Below, one piece after another: positions 59,788-64,000 of a stretch of DNA of 64,000 bases (position 1 is its first letter; each line of letters begins with the position of its first letter). Position numbers and translations under genes: made by a program. The notes below the pieces were generated by a model. It worked only from the letters and a program-made list of their open reading frames with translations. It made no database searches and had not been told where the DNA came from. The stretch comes from an uncultured Prevotella sp. (GTDB lineage: Bacteria > Bacteroidota > Bacteroidia > Bacteroidales > Bacteroidaceae). Location: positions 1-64,000 of the forward strand of contig CAMORS010000002.1 in the NCBI GenBank assembly GCA_946624005.1, written 5' to 3'.

Positions 59788-61164
59788 TTAGCCCAGACGC
59801 TTGAGCTGAACGGTGAAGTGGCGCATCAGCGGAGCTTCCCACGTAATCTCCACACCGCGTTTGATTTCGTTGCGGCGGTCGTAGACATTCTTCAGGGCTG
59901 CAGCGATGACGTCCATGTGGTTGTCCGTATAAACGCGGCGAGCGATGCACAGACGCAGCAGGTCGAGGCCACCGAAGCGGTTCTCACGCGTCACGGGGTC
60001 GCGGTCGGCCAGGATGTAGCCAATCTCGCAGCCGCGGATGCCTGCCTCGAGGTAGAGCTCGCAAGTCAGCGTCTGAGCGGGGAACTCTTCCTTCGGAACG
60101 TTGCACAGCACCTTGTCGGCATCGATGAACAGGGCGTGACCGCCAACGGGACGCTGGTAGGGAATGCCGTATTCGTCGAGCTTCTTAGCCAGATACTGCA
60201 CCTGATGGATGCGTGTCTCCAGCATGTCGAACTCGGTGTTCTCGTCGAGACCGACGGCCAGGGCGTTGAGGTCGCGGCCGTTCAGACCACCGTATGTCAG
60301 GAAGCCCTCGAAGGGGATGCAGAACTGCTTGGCACCCTCGTACCAGTCTTCCTTGTTTGTGGCGATGAAGCCACCCATGTTCACCAGACCGTCTTTCTTG
60401 GCCGACATCGTCATGGCGTCGACATACGAGTACATCTCGCGGGCTATCTCCTTGATGGTCTTGTCGGCATAGCCTTCCTCGCGCGTCTTGATGAAGTAGC
60501 TGTTCTCTGCGAAGCGGGCAGAGTCCATCACGACGGGTACGTTATACTTGTGGCAGAGCTCGCAGGTCTCGCGGATGTTCTTCATCGAGACAGGCTGTCC
60601 GCCTACGGTGTTGTTCGTTACGGTGAGCACCATGAAGGGCACGTTGCCGGGGTTCTCCTTCAGCACCTTCTCCAGCTTCTCCAGAGAGACGTTGCCCTTG
60701 AAGGGGATTTCGAGCTGCGTGTTCTTGGCCTCGTCGATGGTGACGTCGATAGCCTTGGCCTTGCGGAACTCGATGTGGCCTTTCGTGGTATCGAAGTGTG
60801 CGTTGCCAGGAACGACGTTGCCTTCCTTCACGAGGTAAGAGAAGAGCACATTCTCAGCAGCACGGCCCTGGTGTGTGGGGATGACATACTTGAAGCCGAA
60901 GATGCGCTGTACAACCTCCTGGAACTTATAGAAAGAGGTAGCACCGGCATAGCTCTCGTCGCCAAGCATCATGGCCGACCACTGGCGGTCGCTCATGGCA
61001 CCTGTGCCAGAGTCGGTGAGGCAGTCGATGTATACCTGCTCAGCCTTCAGCATGAATACGTTGTAGTGGGCCTCTTTCAGCCACTGTTCTCTTTCTTCGC
61101 GAGTGCTCTTGCGGAGCGGCTCAACCATCTTGATTTTCCAAGCTTCTGCAAATGGGATTTCCAT
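59788..61164 (-). CDS. tnaA: Tryptophanase
   Basis: The 458-residue PLP enzyme of the beta-eliminating lyase family cleaves tryptophan to indole, pyruvate and ammonia. The PLP lysine lies in MSAKKDGLVNMGG. Two positions that separate tryptophanase from tyrosine phenol-lyase fit tryptophanase: FDTTKGH (Asp, where TPL has Thr) and GIRGCEIG (Ile, where TPL has Arg). The start MEIPFAEAWKIKMVEPL is typical. A promoter box is 43 nt upstream. No tnaC leader or tnaB permease was seen. Confidence 0.93.
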   Translation of the reverse strand: MEIPFAEAWKIKMVEPLRKSTREEREQWLKEAHYNVFMLKAEQVYIDCLTDSGTGAMSDRQWSAMMLGDESYAGATSFYKFQEVVQRIFGFKYVIPTHQGRAAENVLFSYLVKEGNVVPGNAHFDTTKGHIEFRKAKAIDVTIDEAKNTQLEIPFKGNVSLEKLEKVLKENPGNVPFMVLTVTNNTVGGQPVSMKNIRETCELCHKYNVPVVMDSARFAENSYFIKTREEGYADKTIKEIAREMYSYVDAMTMSAKKDGLVNMGGFIATNKEDWYEGAKQFCIPFEGFLTYGGLNGRDLNALAVGLDENTEFDMLETRIHQVQYLAKKLDEYGIPYQRPVGGHALFIDADKVLCNVPKEEFPAQTLTCELYLEAGIRGCEIGYILADRDPVTRENRFGGLDLLRLCIARRVYTDNHMDVIAAALKNVYDRRNEIKRGVEITWEAPLMRHFTVQLKRLG

Positions 61165-61207
61165 AAATGTTGTTGTTTATTAAGGTGAATGATATTGATT
61201 TCGGCTG

Positions 61208-61215
61208 CAAAGGTA
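61208..61215 (-). promoter_or_regulatory. Promoter -7 box of tnaA
   Basis: CAAAGGTA on plus reads TACCTTTG on minus, 43 nt before the ATG. Confidence 0.6.
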
Positions 61216-61308
61216 CGAAGAAAAAACGAAAGACATGCATAAAAACTGCAAAATTATGCTAATTCGATGTCTGATTCTTTCTTTTCTCATGGCAGATTTA
61301 ATGATTGT

Positions 61309-61497
61309 CTACAATTCTACATTACTACATTACTACAATAAGGTGTTTCCATCAATCGTGAAAAGGGTCAGAGTAGATTTTTATTATTATATATATATTA
61401 TATATATAATATATATATAATAATAAACTATTTTACTACCCCCCATCTGCACCTCGTGAGATGCTTATTGTAGTAATGTAGTAATGTAGAAATGTAG
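61309..61497. repeat. Concentric 189-bp palindrome with perfect 48-bp A/T core
   Basis: Outer arms 61309-61342 and 61464-61497 pair at 33 of 34 positions and are built of CTACATTA 8-mers. A perfect palindrome of only A and T (61380-61427) sits at the same centre (61403/61403.5). No gene overlaps it. With the 22-nt array it makes up the recognisable content of the 61216-61827 spacer. Confidence 0.9.
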
Positions 61498-61543
61498 TTT
61501 TTTCAAATCCAAAGTAGGAACACCTCATTGATGATCTCCGACT

Positions 61544-61653
61544 TGCTCGTAGATAATCTCTGACCTGCTCGTAGATAATCTCTGACCTGCTCGTAGATAA
61601 TCTCTGACCCTATCAAAGACCATCTCTGACATGCTCAAAGACCATCTCTGACG
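61544..61653. repeat. 22-nt tandem array, five units
   Basis: Three identical units with GCTCGTAGATAATCTCTGAC, then two with CAAAGACCATCTCTGAC, at exact 22-nt steps. It is followed by a truncated GGCAGGTGTCACGCTGGGA repeat (61665-61683), the family of 12471-12497. Confidence 0.88.
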
Positions 61654-61810
61654 TTAGCGCAATGGCAGGTGTCACGCTGGGATAGATTACCCACTTCTTC
61701 AGCAGGTTCGCAGCGAAAAGAAAATCGGTATCGGTGATGTTTTGTCAGTTGTGCTGGCATGGCATGATTTTTGATGTTCTTCCGATAGAAGAATCAAACA
61801 AGGTAACAAG

Positions 61811-61817
61811 AAAGGAG
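61811..61817 (+). promoter_or_regulatory. Shine-Dalgarno sequence of the J-domain gene
   Basis: AAAGGAG lies 10 nt before the ATG at 61828. Strong SD sequences are rare in this window, and this one decides against an upstream in-frame TTG at 61819. Confidence 0.6.
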
Positions 61818-61827
61818 ATTGGACAAT

Positions 61828-62517
61828 ATGGCATTCATCGATTATTATAAGATTCTGGGCGTAGCGAAAGACATCCCGCAGAAGGATGTGAAGAAGGCTT
61901 ACCTGAAGAGGGCTAAGCAGTTTCATCCCGACCTTCATCCCGACGACCCGAAGGCGAAGGCGAAGTTTCAGGCTCTGAACGAGGCATACGACGTCATTGG
62001 CGACCCGGAGAAACGCCGCAAATACGACCAGTATGGTGAGCAGTGGCGCGAGGCCGATGCCTTTCAGGGCGGTTTCGGTCGCGGTGGCAAGGGCGGTTCG
62101 CCGTTTGAGGACTTCGACTTCAGTGGCTTCTCCGGAGGCGGTGGCTTCAGCTCGTTCTTCAAGGACTTGTTCGGCGGCGGCCAGTCGGGAGGTTTCAGCA
62201 ATCCCTTCAGTGGCGGTTTCGGCAGAAGTGCATCGTCGGCTGTCCAGACGGGCGATGTCAATGCCAACGTAACGATCGACATCTACACCGCTCTGTTAGG
62301 AGGCGAGGTGATGGTGCAACTGTCGGACGGTAGCAAGATCAAGCTGAAGGTGAAACCTGAAACGCAGCCTGGCACGAAGGTGCGTCTGCGCGGAAAGGGG
62401 AAGAACAAGGGCGACGGTTCGCAGGGCGACCTCATCATCACCTATCAAGTGAAGCTGCCCACCCATCTCTCCGAGCGCCAGAAGGAGCTGCTCAGAGAGA
62501 TGCGAGCGGAAATATGA
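61828..62517 (+). CDS. CbpA-like J-domain co-chaperone
   Basis: The protein of about 229 residues has a J domain at the N-terminus (FIDYYKILGVAKD, HPD in FHPDLHPDD), a Gly/Phe-rich linker (GGGGFSSFFKDLFGGGQ) and a C-terminal DnaJ substrate-binding domain without zinc fingers (VNANVTIDIYTALLGGEVMV). It is shorter than E. coli CbpA (about 306 residues), apparently with one C-terminal beta domain instead of two. It should stimulate DnaK. Confidence 0.92.
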   Translation: MAFIDYYKILGVAKDIPQKDVKKAYLKRAKQFHPDLHPDDPKAKAKFQALNEAYDVIGDPEKRRKYDQYGEQWREADAFQGGFGRGGKGGSPFEDFDFSGFSGGGGFSSFFKDLFGGGQSGGFSNPFSGGFGRSASSAVQTGDVNANVTIDIYTALLGGEVMVQLSDGSKIKLKVKPETQPGTKVRLRGKGKNKGDGSQGDLIITYQVKLPTHLSERQKELLREMRAEI

Positions 62518-62583
62518 AGTATGAGTACGAAGGTTGTATTACGAAGGTTGAAGTACGAATTATGCATTAAGCATTAATAATTG
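62514..62583. repeat. 7-mer array between convergent cbpA-like and zinc-ribbon genes
   Basis: Ten heptads: ATGAAGT, ATGAGTA, CGAAGGT, TGTATTA, CGAAGGT, TGAAGTA, CGAATTA, TGCATTA, AGCATTA, ATAATTG. It holds the stop of the J-domain gene. Confidence 0.7.
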
Positions 62584-63795
62584 TTACTCCACAAGCTTCG
62601 TCATCTTCAGCAGGGAGATGCGTCCTTCAGGGTTGACGATAGCGTTGACACGATATTTGTTGGTGGCGTTTTTCGCTGCATCGGTGTGCTGAATATCGAG
62701 CGTAGCGGGAAACGTCACTTCGTATTCATACTGAGCGTCGGCCACCTCACGCTTCTTGATGTCGTACTGTCCGGGCAGTTTGAAGGTGATGCCCGTCACA
62801 TCCTCTTTGTACCAACGGTTCATGAACTCCACGACATCGGCCTTCGATGTGTTGGTCTTGTCGAGCAGGGTCATCCCGTCGGCTGTTGTTCCGATGAGGG
62901 CATTCTCGTCGCGGCTGTTGATGCTGACGAAGAAGTTGTGGAAGATATTGCCTATCAGCGCTTTCTCCTCGGCGGTTATCTCCTGGGTCTTCAGCTTCTT
63001 CATGGCATCTTCGGCTTCGTCGTAGTGGTCGCCGTCGTCGTGGTTCTTCATATAGTTGAGATACTCTTCTACGGTGTTGGCATTGAGGCAGAAAGCCCAG
63101 TCGATAGAGTCGATGAGGTGTTTGGCTTCCTGTTTGTGGCTGCTTTCCGGATGTTTGCGGATATACTCTTCGAGAGCAGATTTCGACAAGCTCACCAGGG
63201 CGTTCGTCCAGTCGTCGTCAACCTGTTTGATGGCTTGCAGATGGGCCATGATGCTGTCGCGATGGGCCAGCGGAGCGTCCTTGAACGTGTCGAGATAGCC
63301 CTGCAGCACCAACGGGTCGTTGCTCTGCATGGCGAAGTTCCATTCCTGCATCTCCTTCTTGTCTTGCGCGTCCTTATACATATAGAAGCATACGCCGCAG
63401 ATGATCAGGGCGATGACGAACGATACGATGATGCCCACCTTGCTTGTCTTCTTCTTCGGTGGGGGTGGCGTCTGCTGTTGCTGCCGACGAGTGGTGGTCA
63501 CGGCCTTGCTGGCGGGTGTCGATGTCTGCGTCTTGTCGTTCGGCTCGGTGTGCTCGCGTTGTGCTTCCTCGTTGACGACGGGAGCCGCTACGGGTGCCAT
63601 CATGGCCGGTTTGGGTGATGCTGCCTGTTGCGTGGGGTAGTGGCAGTGGGGACACCAGTCTTCGTTGTTGAGGTAGACTTCCCCACACTTGGGGCAACGG
63701 GTCACTTTGCCTGCTATCTCCACGCCGCAACTGGGGCAGGTGGGAGCTTTGTCGCTTATTTGGTGCCCACATTCGGGGCATTTGATGATAGCCAT
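62584..63795 (-). CDS. Zinc-ribbon membrane protein of unknown function
   Basis: The 403-residue protein starts with two zinc ribbons with four CxxC pairs (KCPECGH, TCPSCGV, RCPKCGE, WCPHCHY), then a Pro/Gln/Lys-rich linker, one membrane helix at about 120-140 (VGIIVSFVIALIICGVCFYM), a helical region (about 145-280, tetratricopeptide-like appearance) and a C-terminal domain resembling NTF2-like DUF4878. Topology suggests ribbons in the cytoplasm and the rest outside. Function unknown; the domain order recurs in Bacteroidales (from memory). Confidence 0.85.
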   Translation of the reverse strand: MAIIKCPECGHQISDKAPTCPSCGVEIAGKVTRCPKCGEVYLNNEDWCPHCHYPTQQAASPKPAMMAPVAAPVVNEEAQREHTEPNDKTQTSTPASKAVTTTRRQQQQTPPPPKKKTSKVGIIVSFVIALIICGVCFYMYKDAQDKKEMQEWNFAMQSNDPLVLQGYLDTFKDAPLAHRDSIMAHLQAIKQVDDDWTNALVSLSKSALEEYIRKHPESSHKQEAKHLIDSIDWAFCLNANTVEEYLNYMKNHDDGDHYDEAEDAMKKLKTQEITAEEKALIGNIFHNFFVSINSRDENALIGTTADGMTLLDKTNTSKADVVEFMNRWYKEDVTGITFKLPGQYDIKKREVADAQYEYEVTFPATLDIQHTDAAKNATNKYRVNAIVNPEGRISLLKMTKLVE

Positions 63796-63858
63796 CTTTT
63801 ATTTTATATTTTGTAGTTGTCTATATTTCGATGTTTTGATATTCCGATTTTTCAAGTT

Positions 63859-64000
63859 TTACCGATGTCGGAACCTCAGTTCCCTGAGCGTGTGCTTTCC
63901 CATCAGGCGACTCTTGTCAACATAGCCGTTGATGCCGTTGATGCGCCCCTTGGCGGTATACTGCCATGCAGTGTAGTCGCGTCCGTCGGCCAGGATGGGC
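63859..64000 (-). CDS. C-terminal end of a GH25 lysozyme (cut by window edge)
   Basis: The minus strand is open from the window edge to a TAA at 63859-63861 (46 codons seen). The segment AWQYTAKGRINGINGYVDKS matches the C-terminal WQYT...G.VDGIxGxVDxN motif of GH25 muramidases, which cleave peptidoglycan. The catalytic residues lie outside the window. Confidence 0.7.
   Translation of the reverse strand, partial: PILADGRDYTAWQYTAKGRINGINGYVDKSRLMGKHTLRELRFRHR

Noticed and set aside
59698..61188. 496-codon open frame on plus opposite tnaA
   Set aside because: tnaA has PLP-site and family motifs throughout; the plus frame has none and starts in repeat DNA.
61379..61428. Replication origin or partition site in the A/T-rich core
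   Set aside because: There is no dnaA gene, no DnaA-box cluster and no parS-like site nearby; only the palindrome itself is seen.

Overview
The window is Bacteroidota chromosome, most likely Bacteroidales/Prevotellaceae. This is inferred from three things: a Na+-translocating NQR complex, a one-protein hybrid two-component regulator of the HTCS type, an Fkp-type bifunctional fucose enzyme, GH97 and GH57 enzymes and an ECF sigma/FecR/TonB module; recurrent Bacteroidota promoters (TAnnTTTG, sometimes with TTTG about 19-21 nt upstream) just before genes; and few Shine-Dalgarno sequences. No rRNA, tRNA, CRISPR array or phage genes were seen.

Layout. 1-4.5 kb: an ABC efflux operon on the minus strand (TolC-like, HlyD-like lipoprotein, double ATPase, permease cut by the window edge), divergent from an AraC regulator. 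5.6-8.7 kb: small plus-strand genes (Sel1 repeats, MmcQ/YjbR, beta-carbonic anhydrase, GNAT, NUDIX). 8.6-12.6 kb: an accessory stretch with repeats, a McrB/McrC-like restriction pair and a small acidic ORF. 12.7-18.5 kb: nqrABCDEF on minus. 18.6-23.1 kb: tamB. 23.0-29.9 kb: an HTCS regulator and a secreted GH2-GH43 enzyme. 30.9-35.8 kb: a glycogen/alpha-glucan operon (GH133, GT4, GH57). 35.9-36.7 kb: an AlbA_2 protein. 37.3-42.7 kb: an ECF sigma, FecR-like anti-sigma, STN-TonB receptor and LRR-transglutaminase operon. 42.9-45.8 kb: xylB-xylA. 46-48.3 kb: an MscS channel. 48.3-49.9 kb: an acidic hypothetical protein and a nitrilase-family amidase. 50.2-59.7 kb: YfhO, Fkp, GSCFA, NudC and GH97. 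59.8-61.2 kb: tryptophanase. 61.8-64 kb: a CbpA-like J protein, a zinc-ribbon membrane protein and the C-terminus of a GH25 lysozyme.

The most unusual property is the repeat content. Several families of short repeats fill the spacers: (i) degenerate 7-nt (sometimes 8- or 12-nt) tandem arrays, often paired with their reverse complement to make long hairpins; (ii) contiguous 22-nt arrays at four loci; (iii) a MITE-like element with perfect 15-bp terminal inverted repeats, in two copies, one carrying a nested insertion; (iv) GC-rich small hairpins; (v) a concentric 189-bp palindrome with a perfect 48-bp A/T core. Repeats of the same families lie in frame inside, or form the ends of, at least nine genes (permease, double ATPase, HlyD, TolC, araC, nudix, tamB, xylB, yfhO). 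The clearest case is a hairpin element inside tamB whose homologue sits in the spacer near 30.7 kb and could encode almost the same peptide.

Together the genes describe a saccharolytic anaerobe. It degrades hemicellulose and alpha-galactosides outside the cytoplasm, takes xylose into the pentose phosphate pathway, stores or mobilises glycogen, salvages fucose for surface glycans, respires with a sodium pump and degrades tryptophan to indole.
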